64,000 bases of DNA from Flavobacterium swingsii (GCF_900111965.1 NZ_FOJT01000002.1:1-64000), one strand, 5' to 3'. Counted from the first letter of the stretch, positions 55,910-64,000 are shown. Program-made: numbers and translations. Notes: generated by a model from the sequence alone, not told the origin.

Positions 55910-55996
55910 GGGCGTGACCCCAAGGGTCGTGCTGTTCGCTTGTAGTCCTCGCACTTCCTTCGTCAGGCTGTGGGCTACCGCTACCATCACTCACGC
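55910..55996. repeat. Dispersed intergenic element, copy F
   Basis: GGGCGTGACCC, hairpin CAAGGGTCG, half-site TTCGCTTGTAGTC, centre with CCTTCGTCAGG, half-site ACCGCTACCATC and ACTCACGC. Edges match copy A in reverse. Lies between the M28 gene and tRNA-His, in convergent DNA. Confidence 0.8.
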
Positions 55997-56013
55997 AAGA
56001 AATAGTATTGTAT

Positions 56014-56045
56014 AAAAAAAGCTCCGAATCACTTCGGAGCTTTTG
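56014..56045 (-). terminator. Terminator of tRNA-His
   Basis: AGCTCCGAA and TTCGGAGCT around TCAC, followed by T run on the minus strand, 11 bases past the tRNA. Confidence 0.92.
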
Positions 56046-56055
56046 CGTTATTTAG

Positions 56056-56130
56056 GGTGGATGACCGGTTTCGAACCGGCGACCTCCGGCACCACAAACC
56101 AGCGCTCTAACCAGCTGAGCTACAACCACC
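56056..56130 (-). tRNA. tRNA-His (anticodon GTG)
   Basis: 75 bases: extra 5' G, acceptor GTGGTTG with CATCCAC (one T-T mismatch), D arm GCTCAGCTGGTTAGAGC, anticodon loop TTGTGGT (anticodon GTG, positions 56095-56093), T arm CCGGTTCGAAACCGG. C73 pairs with G-1, as required by histidyl-tRNA synthetase. Confidence 0.96.
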
Positions 56131-56146
56131 ATTTGTTTAACGAGTG

Positions 56147-56177
56147 CAAATATATTGTAAATTTTGTGTTTTGCAAA
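56147..56177 (-). promoter_or_regulatory. Promoter of tRNA-His
   Basis: Minus strand TTTG (56177-56174), 19 bases, TATATTTG (56154-56147). Same spacing as the tRNA-Val promoter. Confidence 0.85.
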
Positions 56178-56193
56178 GAAAAAAATAAAAAAA

Positions 56194-56910
56194 TTATTTC
56201 AAATCTCCTAAACTATTGACAGCCAAATACCTTTCCACATTAAAACCTTCCCCATATTCCGTATTTATTAACCTTCCTAGATCCTGAGCACGATATTTTA
56301 CACTATCTAGAAAGTTTTTAGAGGTTATTGGCGATTCTGGTTCTTTCGAACTCGGGTTATAAAACTGCGAATCGTAAGCCATAATAGCTTCCATTTTAAT
56401 ATCCATAAAACCAGAAACATCTACTACAAAATCGGGTTCTATGTTTTTCCATTGTATATAATGATACACGACTTTTGGTCGCCAAGCCTCTTGGATATTG
56501 CCATCTAGGCTGGTTTCTATTTTAGATAATCCTGACAAAAAACACGCATCGGAAACTAACTTGCTTCCTTTTCCGTGGTCTATATGACGGTCATCAATAG
56601 CATTGCAAAGCACAATTTTTGGTTTATACTTTCTAATCATTAAAATAATTTCTAGCTGGTGCTTTTCGTTATTTTTAAAAAAACCATCTCTAAAACCAAG
56701 GTTTTCTCTAACAGCGACTTTAAGAATTTTTGCAGCCTTTGCAGCCTCTAAATCTCTAATTTCTGCCGATCCTCGAGTTCCTAACTCGCCACGTGTCAAA
56801 TCGATAATTCCTACGGATTTGCCAAGCGAAATTTCTTTGGCAATTGTAGCGCCACAACCCAATTCGATATCATCTGGGTGAGCTCCAAAAGCGAGTATGT
56901 CTAGTTTCAT
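56194..56910 (-). CDS. bshB1: N-acetylglucosaminyl-malate deacetylase (bacillithiol synthesis)
   Basis: 238 residues, PIG-L/LmbE fold. GAHPDDIELGCGATIA at the start holds the zinc-binding His-Pro-Asp-Asp; RHIDHGKGSKLVSDACFLSG near 115 gives the third His. ITSKNFLDSVKYRAQDLGRL and the end fit BshB1 of Bacteroidota. It removes the acetyl group of GlcNAc-malate in the second step to bacillithiol. BshA and BshC are not in the window. ATG 56910 chosen, where MKLDILAFGAHPDD starts; the frame runs upstream. Confidence 0.9.
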   Translation of the reverse strand: MKLDILAFGAHPDDIELGCGATIAKEISLGKSVGIIDLTRGELGTRGSAEIRDLEAAKAAKILKVAVRENLGFRDGFFKNNEKHQLEIILMIRKYKPKIVLCNAIDDRHIDHGKGSKLVSDACFLSGLSKIETSLDGNIQEAWRPKVVYHYIQWKNIEPDFVVDVSGFMDIKMEAIMAYDSQFYNPSSKEPESPITSKNFLDSVKYRAQDLGRLINTEYGEGFNVERYLAVNSLGDLK

Positions 56911-57154
56911 TTTTTTATATATTAATTTAAAAAATATCATGAAATATTTACAGTTAGCAATTTATAAAAAAATAGATTGATAAATTAAGAATTATGAGGA
57001 AAATACACGGTTAATAAATAATTATTGGGAAGAAAATTTAATTTTATTTTGCACAATAAAAAAATTAAGTTTGAATAGTTTATTTCGTAACATTTTTTTA
57101 TTAGGTTTGTCAAAATTTTATTTTAAAAAAATAACCCCAAAAACCCAAAGTACC

Positions 57155-57604
57155 ATGAGAAAATTTGTTGCAATTGCATTTTTATTAGTTACCTACACAG
57201 GATTTAGTCAAATAAAAGTTATAGAAACGGTGCCAATCGAAAAAATTGGAAGAATAGGAGATAACGGAACGAATGATATTTATATTCAGAAAGAAGGTAA
57301 TGAATACACTATTTCTTTCAAAAACATTGATGATGTAGATAATGGCAATATAAAATTTAATTTTAAAGATTTAGCTGGTGATTTCGAAAGCTTGTATACG
57401 ATTATTTCTAATGGCTTTAATGCAACACCAGTTGCTGATATAAAATTAGACTTACCTAATGATATTGTTTGGTTACACTACACAAAAAACTTACAAAAAC
57501 TTGTTACCTTACAGTTTATGAGCAAAAATAAAGTAACTACGGCTACTGGAATTTCTGATTCGATGACTAAAGCAGATATAAATAATTTGTTCGGGAAAAA
57601 ATAA
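57155..57604 (+). CDS. Secreted protein of unknown function
   Basis: 149 residues after ATG 57155. Signal peptide about 1-19 (AIAFLLVTYTGFSQ). Body beta-rich (NEYTISFKNIDDVDNGNIKF; LPNDIVWLHYTKNLQK). No family assigned. Upstream frame start at 57071 lacks a signal peptide, so I use the later ATG. Terminator follows directly. Confidence 0.72.
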   Translation: MRKFVAIAFLLVTYTGFSQIKVIETVPIEKIGRIGDNGTNDIYIQKEGNEYTISFKNIDDVDNGNIKFNFKDLAGDFESLYTIISNGFNATPVADIKLDLPNDIVWLHYTKNLQKLVTLQFMSKNKVTTATGISDSMTKADINNLFGKK

Positions 57605-57625
57605 TTTTCAGATAAATTAGATTTT

Positions 57626-57675
57626 AAAAAATGCTTAATAATTTTGGTTTCTACTGAAATTATTAAGCATTTTTT
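57626..57675. terminator. Bidirectional terminator between the secreted protein and menF
   Basis: 19-bp perfect stem (57626-57644 with 57657-57675) with T run; loop 12 nt. Reaches the menF stop. Confidence 0.9.
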
Positions 57676-58736
57676 TATAAAACTTTCTTCATCGTTTTCG
57701 ATTTATTTACCGTTTCTATAAATTCTTTTTCGGGAATACTGTCTTTTGTGATTCCGCAACCAACATAGATATTTGCAAAATCATTCTCGATATTCATACA
57801 TCTTAAATTGACGAATAAATCGGATTTAGTATTATTAAAAGTTGCAAAATCTATATTTAATTCGCCAAGAAAACCAGTATAAAAAGTTCTGTCATAATCT
57901 TCATTAGCTATAATAAATTGCATGGCTTCTTCTTTTGGTAAACCACAAACAGCTGGCGTTGGATGCAATTTTTCGATAATATTTCTAAAATCATTTTTGG
58001 TATTCATTGTTGCTTCAATATCAGTTTTGATATGAACAATGCTTCCTGCTCGAAAAGTATATGGCTCTGAAAACGAAATTTCAGTACTATATTTTTTTAA
58101 ATTGGTTAAAATAAAATCGGTTACAAATTGTTGTTCTTGCTTTTCTTTTTCTTGCCAAATGTATTCTTCGGTTTCGGAATAAGGTTGCGTTCCTGCAAAA
58201 GAAACAGTTTTTATGGTATTTTCGGACGATTGCAAAAATTGCTCTGGTGTTGCTCCTATCCAAAAGCCGATTTTTTGGTGATAAAAACAATACTTGAATG
58301 TATTCGGGTAATTAAAAATTAATTTATTAAAGATATTTCCGAAATCAAAATTATCAATTTTTAGGATTTCTTTTCTAGACAAAACTACCTTGTCAAATTG
58401 GTTGTTTTGTATTGCTTTTACTCCTTTTTCGACTAAGTTTTCGAAAGTTGTTTTTGCATCTAAATCGATATTTAAATCAATTTCATTTTCAATAAAATAA
58501 TCAATTTCGTTTATCGTTTCTATATAAACATCGGATTCATTTCTAGGGATTAAATATTTCTTTTTTCCATCAAAAGAAACAAAAGCAAAGCCAGTTTCCT
58601 CAAAACTATCTATTTCAAACAGATTGTCATTTTTTTGAAAAACGCCAATCAACTTGTCAGAATTTGGTTTGCAATAAATTACAAAAGGCATTTTTTTGTC
58701 GAGACAATCCTTTCCTTTATTAAAAATAATATCCAT
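57675..58736 (-). CDS. menF: Isochorismate synthase
   Basis: 353 residues, chorismate-binding enzyme of menaquinone synthesis. Conserved C-terminal part: VVLSRKEIL near 120, PEQFLQ near 170, SFAGTQPY near 190, KLHPTPAVCGLPKEEA near 270 and FYTGFLGELNIDFAT and YVGCGITKDSIPEKEF (metal and acidic residues). N-terminal half is shorter than in classical MenF, as in Bacteroidota. Followed upstream by the thioesterase gene, 7 bases apart. Confidence 0.92.
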   Translation of the reverse strand: MDIIFNKGKDCLDKKMPFVIYCKPNSDKLIGVFQKNDNLFEIDSFEETGFAFVSFDGKKKYLIPRNESDVYIETINEIDYFIENEIDLNIDLDAKTTFENLVEKGVKAIQNNQFDKVVLSRKEILKIDNFDFGNIFNKLIFNYPNTFKYCFYHQKIGFWIGATPEQFLQSSENTIKTVSFAGTQPYSETEEYIWQEKEKQEQQFVTDFILTNLKKYSTEISFSEPYTFRAGSIVHIKTDIEATMNTKNDFRNIIEKLHPTPAVCGLPKEEAMQFIIANEDYDRTFYTGFLGELNIDFATFNNTKSDLFVNLRCMNIENDFANIYVGCGITKDSIPEKEFIETVNKSKTMKKVL

Positions 58737-58743
58737 TTTGGTT

Positions 58744-59172
58744 TTAAATTTTTCGTCTTGGCAAAACCATATTTGTCAATTTGCAAAGAGAAATTAACTT
58801 GTTCTCTTCATCGGTAATTCTTATTTCCCAAAGATGAATGCTTCTTCCTTTGTGTATAATTCGGGCTGTTCCTGTAACAATTCCTTCTCTTTTTGCTTTA
58901 AGATGATTGGCAGAAATTTCGATGCCACGTACTTCGCTTAGTTCTGGATTTACAAATAACATCGATGCAGCACTTCCAACACTTTCTGCAAGTGCAACAC
59001 TGGCACCGCCGTGTAATAATCCCATAGGTTGGTGAACGCCAGAATCTACAGGCATTGTAGCTACTAGAAAATCTTCACCAGCATCTGTAAATTCAATTTT
59101 TAGGGTTTCCATCAATGTGTTTTTACACATGGTGTTGCACATGGCGAGTACTTTATCTTTATCGAAAGTCAT
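58744..59172 (-). CDS. menI: Hotdog thioesterase, likely DHNA-CoA hydrolase
   Basis: 142 residues. PaaI-type hotdog: HQPMGLLHGGASVALAESVGS near 50 has the catalytic His/Gly loop and acidic residue. Next to menF it probably frees 1,4-dihydroxy-2-naphthoate from its CoA ester in menaquinone synthesis; the alternative is a general acyl-CoA thioesterase. Promoter on minus TAAATTTG (59199-59192). First gene of the pair. Confidence 0.82.
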   Translation of the reverse strand: MTFDKDKVLAMCNTMCKNTLMETLKIEFTDAGEDFLVATMPVDSGVHQPMGLLHGGASVALAESVGSAASMLFVNPELSEVRGIEISANHLKAKREGIVTGTARIIHKGRSIHLWEIRITDEENKLISLCKLTNMVLPRRKI

Positions 59173-59273
59173 ATATTTGTTTTTTGTGTTTCAAATTTAC
59201 AAAAAAATAAGATTCTAAAAAGTCGCAAGACATAAAGTTTTTCCTGTTTTTGTTACTAATATCAATAATAAAA

Positions 59274-59420
59274 AGCCACAGATTACACAGATTAGCACAG
59301 ATTTTTTATAAACTACATACAAATCTTTTTAATCCTTTAAATCTGTGGCAAGAGAAATTAAAAATTAATATGTTTTTAGGCCATAGCCAAATCTTTTAAT
59401 AATCTGTGAATCTGCGGTGA
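59274..59420. repeat. Complex inverted-repeat element with CACAGATT words
   Basis: Left arm GCCACAGATT (59275-59284), with CACAGATT again at 59286 and 59296; matching right arm AATCTGTGGC (59340-59349). Then a second right arm GAATCTGCGGTG (59409-59420) shared with 10160-10219. It lies in the 310-base gap before the beta-helix gene. Confidence 0.75.
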
Positions 59421-59482
59421 AATAAAAAACATTTTCGTTCGTTACTACATTTTCACTATTTTTATCAAAAAATAAATTACCA

Positions 59483-61015
59483 ATGCGTTATTCAATCCTA
59501 TTCATACTTACTTTAGCCATTTCTATCACTTCATGCCGAAAGGATTTTGATACCGTTCCTAGTTCGGGGAAATTAGAGTTTTCTAAAACTACCGTTTACT
59601 TAGATACTGTTTTTACAAATATTGGATCAAGTACTTATATGTTAAAGGTTTATAACCGAAGTAACGACGACATTACCATTCCTAGTATTGCTTTGGGGAA
59701 AGGAAGCGCATCAAAATATCGATTGATGGTTGATGGTATGACAGGAACAAATGGGAAAATATTCCCAAATGTTGAACTTCTGGCGCATGATAGTTTATAC
59801 GTTTTTATAGAAACCACTGCCGATATTGCCGATGCTAATCCTGCGGATTTACTTTATACCGACGAAATTTTGTTCGATGGTGGATCTTTGCAACAGAAAG
59901 TAAATTTGGTTACTCTGATACAAGATGCTGTTTTTTTGTTTCCTGATAGAACACCAGATGGAAATGGCGGATTTATATATGAAAGCTTGCAAATAGGAAC
60001 TGATCCTGCAAATAAAATATACGGTTTTGTTTTAGATGATACCGAATTACATTTTACCAATGCAAAGCCTTATGTAATATACGGTTACGCAGCTGTCGAT
60101 GTTGGAAAAACTTTGATTATAGATCCTGGAGCTCGAGTACATTTTCATGACCAATCGGGAATTATAGTAGCAGGTAGTATTCAGGTAAATGGAGCTGTTT
60201 CTACTGCAAATACTTTAGATAATGAAGTTATTTTTGAAGGAGATAGATTAGAACCAGCCTTTGCTGAAACTCCAGGACAATGGGGAACAATTTTATTGGC
60301 TAGTGGAAGTACGAATAATTCTTTTAATCATTTGACAATAAAAAATTCATCAGTTGGATTATTTATTCAGAATAATGACGCAACTACAGTTCAGATAAAA
60401 AATACGCAAATATATAATTCGTCAAATGTTGGTATTTTAGCCAGAACTGCCAGAATAAACGGAGAAAATATTGTTATAAACAACGCAGGACAATATGCTT
60501 TAGCTTGTACTCTTGGCGGAACTTACGATTTTACGCATTGCACTTTTGCAGATTATTGGCAAGGCAGTTCGAGACAAACGCCTACGGTTTTGTTAGATAA
60601 TACTTTTTACGATGGAACAAATACTTATGTTGCCGATTTAGTACAGGCAAATTTTAATAATTGCATCATTTTTGGGCCAAACAATATAGAATTGGGTTTA
60701 AACAGAAACAATACAGAAGATTTCAATCATAATATAAAAAATTGTTTGATTAAGTTTAATGATACTAACAATCAGTTTAGTGGAAATCCTTTGTATATAA
60801 GTGTTTTTGCGCCGTCAAATAATAATTTGATGAGTAATAATACAACGCCTTATGATCCGATGTTTAAAAATACAGCTACCAATAATTTGCGAATTGGTTT
60901 CACATCTCATGCAAAAGGAGCTGGTAATCCAGCTTATATTATTGCCCAAGATGCCGATGGAGTAACTAGAACGACGCCACCAGATTTAGGTGCTTACGAA
61001 CACGCTTCGAATTAG
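59483..61015 (+). CDS. Right-handed parallel beta-helix lipoprotein
   Basis: 510 residues. Lipobox TSC at 18. Residues about 30-170 form an Ig-like or CARDB-like region (VYLDTVFTNIGSSTYMLKVYN). About 190-500 is a solenoid with repeated short beta turns (NHLTIKNSSVGLFIQNNDATT; KNTQIYNSSNVGILART; NNCIIFGPNNIELGLN), as in pectate-lyase-like helices. It ends LGAYEHASN, the usual terminal unit of such helices. Catalytic residues are not visible; it may bind polysaccharide. Confidence 0.85.
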   Translation: MRYSILFILTLAISITSCRKDFDTVPSSGKLEFSKTTVYLDTVFTNIGSSTYMLKVYNRSNDDITIPSIALGKGSASKYRLMVDGMTGTNGKIFPNVELLAHDSLYVFIETTADIADANPADLLYTDEILFDGGSLQQKVNLVTLIQDAVFLFPDRTPDGNGGFIYESLQIGTDPANKIYGFVLDDTELHFTNAKPYVIYGYAAVDVGKTLIIDPGARVHFHDQSGIIVAGSIQVNGAVSTANTLDNEVIFEGDRLEPAFAETPGQWGTILLASGSTNNSFNHLTIKNSSVGLFIQNNDATTVQIKNTQIYNSSNVGILARTARINGENIVINNAGQYALACTLGGTYDFTHCTFADYWQGSSRQTPTVLLDNTFYDGTNTYVADLVQANFNNCIIFGPNNIELGLNRNNTEDFNHNIKNCLIKFNDTNNQFSGNPLYISVFAPSNNNLMSNNTTPYDPMFKNTATNNLRIGFTSHAKGAGNPAYIIAQDADGVTRTTPPDLGAYEHASN

Positions 61016-61060
61016 GTTTTAAAGCAAATCTATAAAGGATAAATGTTAGGTGTGCGGTTT

Positions 61061-61660
61061 TTAATCTGAAGTTATTTTAATAGATTTAATCGCTTTCTCA
61101 AATTCATTTTTACAATTATCTTTTTCAGTATCCATAAAAGCTATTTGATAGAAAGTTCCATTAACAGGAATTGCATAAATATAACTTCGAACTTTCTCTT
61201 CTGTAGTACGTGTTTTAACTGTATATTTCGAAACTGAAAAAATACAGTCTTTACCATTTACTTTAATGATAGATGGCTTTGTTAAGAAAACAAAATCAGG
61301 AAATATTTCTTTGAGTTTTCCATAACTAGCTTCAATTGAATTTTTAAACGATTCTAATGATTTTGATGGATTATTTCTTAAATTAATTTTGATTGTTGGA
61401 ATTATTCCTGCTCGACTTTTAATATCATATTTATAAAAAGTTACCACTTCAATAGTACCTTTATTATTCTTTATTATTTCTTTTAGTTGATTTTCTGGAA
61501 GTTTAATTTTCTCTTTTATGTTATCTAATGCTTCGTTTTTTTCTGCTATAAACCAATCTGAAGGTTTTTCTATTTCAAAACCAATTTCTTGATCCTTAAA
61601 GATTTCCTGAGCTTTGCAAAAATTTACAGTTATTAAAAGTAAAATGATATATTTTTTCAT
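61061..61660 (-). CDS. Secreted protein of unknown function
   Basis: 199 residues from ATG 61660 (signal MKKYIILLLITVNFCKAQE). It has FEIEKPSDWFIAEKNEAL, like the start of Bacteroidota PsbP-like or lipid-binding domains, and a Cys in DCIFSVSKYT and DNCKNEFE. Family not assigned. Fifty-six bases upstream of it lies the DEAD-box stop. Confidence 0.68.
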   Translation of the reverse strand: MKKYIILLLITVNFCKAQEIFKDQEIGFEIEKPSDWFIAEKNEALDNIKEKIKLPENQLKEIIKNNKGTIEVVTFYKYDIKSRAGIIPTIKINLRNNPSKSLESFKNSIEASYGKLKEIFPDFVFLTKPSIIKVNGKDCIFSVSKYTVKTRTTEEKVRSYIYAIPVNGTFYQIAFMDTEKDNCKNEFEKAIKSIKITSD

Positions 61661-61716
61661 TTGATATTTTTTTTTAAATTGCACATAACATATTTCTTTG
61701 GGATTTTTTTATTAAG

Positions 61717-63066
61717 CTATTTCTCTTCTTCTTTCTTAATTACTTTTCTTGCTACTTCGATTTTAAACTTTTTGCCTTTCATTTTTTCGTCACGAATATT
61801 TTTTAGCAAATCGTTTACTTTTTTAGATTTTACAGCGGCAAAAGAGATAAAATCTTTTACTTCAATCAATCCTAAATCGCCTTTTTCGAGTTTTCCTTTC
61901 TGAGAAAAGAAACCTACAATGTCTATTTTGTTCAGTTTTGTTTTCTTTCCGCCAGAAATATAAATCGTCTGAAATTCTGGGGCTTTTGGTAATGAAGTTG
62001 AATTTTCTACATTCAAAACAGCCATTTTATAATCTATATAATCTAGTTTTTTCTCACTTTCGTGTATCAAAATATAAGAAGTTCCCGAAGCTAACATTCT
62101 CGCAGTTCGTCCGTTTCTATGCGTAAATTCGTCTTCTTTAGATGGTAAATGATAATGAATTACATGCTTCATTTCTGGAATATCTAATCCACGAGCAGCC
62201 AAATCGGTGGTGATTAAATAACTCACACTTCCGTTTCTAAATTGGATTAATGCGCGTTCGCGCTCGTCTTGATCCATTCCGCCATGATAATATGTGGCAT
62301 AAATTCCTTTTTCGTTCAATGTATCACTAATTCTTTCAGCTGCATCACGATGGTTGCAAAAAATAATTGCCGATTCCGATTTTAAAGAACAAATTAAATT
62401 AAATAAACTTCCAATCTTATCTTTGTCTTTAGAAACTACCATTTTCATCGAAAGATTTGTTTTTTCTTCTTCTGAAGGAATAAAATCTAAAACAGTTGGA
62501 TTGATAACTCTTGTGTATTTCGGGATTTCAATATCAGAAGTGGCAGAAACCAAAATACGTTTGTTTAACTTTGGTAATCTATTAATTATAAATGACATTT
62601 GCTCGTGAAAACCCAATTGTAAGGATTTATCAAATTCATCTAAAATTAAAGTTTGAATAGCATCTACACTAAAAGTTCCTCTGTCTATATGATCGGCGAT
62701 TCTACCTGGTGTTCCTATAAGAACAGCGGGCGGATTGCTTAAATTTTTAATTTCGGTGTCAATAGAATGACCTCCATAACAAACATTTACTTTATAATTG
62801 GTTCCCATTTTTTTCCAAACTTGTTCAATTTGCAAACCCAATTCTCGTGATGGAACTAAAATTAAACATTGAACGGAAGTAATATTTTCTTGCAGCATTT
62901 CGAAAATTGGCAACAAAAAAGCTAATGTTTTTCCGGAACCTGTAGGAGAAAGTAATAAAACATTGTTGTCGTTCAAAATAGTGTCTTGAGCAACTTCTTG
63001 CATTTCGTTTAGGTTTTCGATACCTAAATTGAGCAATATATTATTGGAATGGTGGTTGTTATTCAT
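61717..63066 (-). CDS. DEAD-box RNA helicase (DbpA-like C-terminus)
   Basis: 449 residues. Motifs: Q (MNEMQEVAQ), I (SPTGSGKT), Ia (PSRELG), GG/Ib (TPGR), II (LDEFD, in place of DEAD), III (SAT), IV-V (IIFCNHRDAAERI; TTDLAARGLD) and VI (HRNGRTARM). C-terminal 70 residues resemble the RNA-binding DbpA domain that guides the protein to 23S rRNA. It probably takes part in ribosome assembly or cold growth. Confidence 0.9.
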   Translation of the reverse strand: MNNNHHSNNILLNLGIENLNEMQEVAQDTILNDNNVLLLSPTGSGKTLAFLLPIFEMLQENITSVQCLILVPSRELGLQIEQVWKKMGTNYKVNVCYGGHSIDTEIKNLSNPPAVLIGTPGRIADHIDRGTFSVDAIQTLILDEFDKSLQLGFHEQMSFIINRLPKLNKRILVSATSDIEIPKYTRVINPTVLDFIPSEEEKTNLSMKMVVSKDKDKIGSLFNLICSLKSESAIIFCNHRDAAERISDTLNEKGIYATYYHGGMDQDERERALIQFRNGSVSYLITTDLAARGLDIPEMKHVIHYHLPSKEDEFTHRNGRTARMLASGTSYILIHESEKKLDYIDYKMAVLNVENSTSLPKAPEFQTIYISGGKKTKLNKIDIVGFFSQKGKLEKGDLGLIEVKDFISFAAVKSKKVNDLLKNIRDEKMKGKKFKIEVARKVIKKEEEK

Positions 63067-63137
63067 TTTGCAAAGATAGACTTTGAATTATGAATTACGA
63101 ATTACGAATTACGATTTTTTTGAAACCTAAAAAAGTC

Positions 63138-63186
63138 AACACGAATTTCACGAATTTACACAAATTAATTCGTGATAATTCGTGTT
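63138..63186. repeat. 19/20-bp inverted repeat AACACGAATT family
   Basis: AACACGAATTTCACGAATT (63138-63156) faces a complement at 63167-63186 with a one-base bulge. Bacteroidota genomes often hold such CACGAATT palindromes. A few bases upstream, 63088-63112 repeats GAATTACGAATTACG. Confidence 0.75.
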
Positions 63187-63195
63187 TTTAATTTC

Positions 63196-63795
63196 CTAAA
63201 TAACTTTTTCTTCTACAAACAATAATTTAATGTTTTCGTACGAGTTTTTTAATGCTTCTTTTATTTCATCAGGATTTAGCCAAGCAACTTTTTCGATTCC
63301 TTCTTCAATTTGACCTGTTGGCGTTCCTTCAAAATCGGTTTTCATTTCAAACCAATGTGTGATTTTTAATTTATAACGACCATTACGTTTGAAGACATGA
63401 TAGGTTTTTTGCAGTTTTCCAGTAATGGTAAGACCAGTTACACCAGTTTCTTCTTCTACTTCACGGATAGCGGTATCTTCTATAAGTTCGCCTTTTTCTA
63501 TTCCGCCTTTTGGTAAATCCCATTTTCCATTTCTAAAAATAAAAAGAACGGCACCATTTTTGTTAAATACTAATCCGCCACCGGCTTTATTAACGGGAAT
63601 TTTTGCCTTTAAGGTTTTTATAATCTCTTTTTCGTCAGGATGATACAGATAAGCTTTCTGTAATTTGTTCTGAAAAAAATTGATGATAATCTGATTAATA
63701 TCGGCGCTTTCTAACAAGAAAAATTTAAAATCAGTTTCTTTTTTGATTTCATTTGTTAGAAAAAGTGGCTTGTCGTTCACAAAAACTTTATACAT
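63196..63795 (-). CDS. NUDIX hydrolase
   Basis: 199 residues from ATG 63795. N-terminal 70 residues are a helical domain; the NUDIX box is GKWDLPKGGIEKGELIED followed by TAIREVEEETGV, near 105-125. The C-terminus GQIEEGIEKVAWLNPDEI fits. Substrate unknown. Divergent from pyrE with only 7 bases between the starts. Confidence 0.85.
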   Translation of the reverse strand: MYKVFVNDKPLFLTNEIKKETDFKFFLLESADINQIIINFFQNKLQKAYLYHPDEKEIIKTLKAKIPVNKAGGGLVFNKNGAVLFIFRNGKWDLPKGGIEKGELIEDTAIREVEEETGVTGLTITGKLQKTYHVFKRNGRYKLKITHWFEMKTDFEGTPTGQIEEGIEKVAWLNPDEIKEALKNSYENIKLLFVEEKVI

Positions 63796-63802
63796 TTGTA
63801 CT

Positions 63803-64000
63803 ATGATTTTTAATAAAGATACTGCTAGCAAAACTGCTGAATTGCTTTTACAAATAAATGCAATTAAATTGAATTCTGAAAATCCTTTTACATGGGCTTC
63901 AGGATGGAAATCTCCTATTTATTGTGATAATAGGGTAATTCTCTCGTTTCCAGCGATAAGAAATTATATTCGCGACGAATTTTCTAAAAATATCGAAAAA
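63803..64000 (+). CDS. pyrE: Orotate phosphoribosyltransferase, N-terminal part (runs off the window)
   Basis: The frame from ATG 63803 reads MIFNKDTASKTAELLLQINA and continues NPFTWASGWKSPIYCDNR, which is the conserved N-terminus of PyrE (orotate plus PRPP to OMP). It is open to the end of the window (66 codons). It pairs functionally with pyrF at 14179-15021. Promoter would lie inside the NUDIX gene. Confidence 0.9.
   Translation, partial: MIFNKDTASKTAELLLQINAIKLNSENPFTWASGWKSPIYCDNRVILSFPAIRNYIRDEFSKNIEK

Overview
The window is chromosomal DNA from a member of the Bacteroidota, almost certainly a Flavobacterium-like Flavobacteriaceae. The evidence is AT-rich intergenic DNA, promoters of the Bacteroidota type (TTTG, about 19 bases, TAnnTTTG), a C-terminal type IX secretion sorting domain on a large SprB-like adhesin, glutamine synthetase III, a fused B12-dependent acyl-CoA mutase (IcmF), a bacillithiol enzyme (BshB1), DUF4197, DUF3810 and DUF6265 proteins, and many lipoproteins with a short signal and a lipobox Cys. 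It is ordinary core genome: I see no prophage, transposase, CRISPR array or conjugation gene.

Layout. 1-2.2 kb: C-terminal part of a repetitive secreted adhesin. 2.3-6.6 kb: acyl-CoA dehydrogenase, AnmK (murein recycling), a chalcone-isomerase-like secreted protein, and an amino-acid dehydrogenase whose promoter overlaps a perfect 30-bp inverted repeat. 6.7-10 kb: a TonB-like protein and, on the other strand, ExbB/ExbD, with two small secreted or lipoprotein genes between. 10.2-19 kb: FolC, tRNA-Val, a hydrolase, a binding protein, DoxX, PyrF, a large OmpA/TSP3 outer-membrane protein, RF1 and a DUF6265 lipoprotein. 19.2-22 kb: siderophore receptor plus PepSY-type membrane protein. 22-32 kb: PepD, DUF3810, cupin, NDH-2, a sigma factor with a membrane partner, PlsC-like, two-step NUDIX/DUF4268 region, and tandem DUF4197 genes. 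32-46 kb: IcmF, three envelope proteins, TerC, glutamine synthetase III, three tandem double-OmpA-domain genes, and PurM. 46-56 kb: GNAT, fumarylacetoacetase, GlyA, CoaD, TMEM175 channel, Ddl/PASTA/RluD and an M28 peptidase. 56-64 kb: tRNA-His, BshB1, menaquinone genes (isochorismate synthase and thioesterase), a beta-helix lipoprotein, a DEAD-box helicase, NUDIX and the start of PyrE.

The genes cover housekeeping (translation, one-carbon, purine, pyrimidine, CoA, quinone and cell-wall synthesis), nitrogen assimilation (dehydrogenase and GSIII), and envelope functions (TonB energisation, iron uptake, OmpA-like anchoring, adhesin).

The most unusual content lies in two places. First, a dispersed intergenic element occurs in six copies; its two half-sites are direct repeats, and two copies carry the same 48-nt insert at the equivalent point of opposite half-sites. 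Second, three tandem proteins each carry two OmpA-like domains, the second of which has replaced the peptidoglycan-binding Asp region by a conserved Cys-Cys pair. Several long perfect hairpins, one lying on a promoter, form a third theme.
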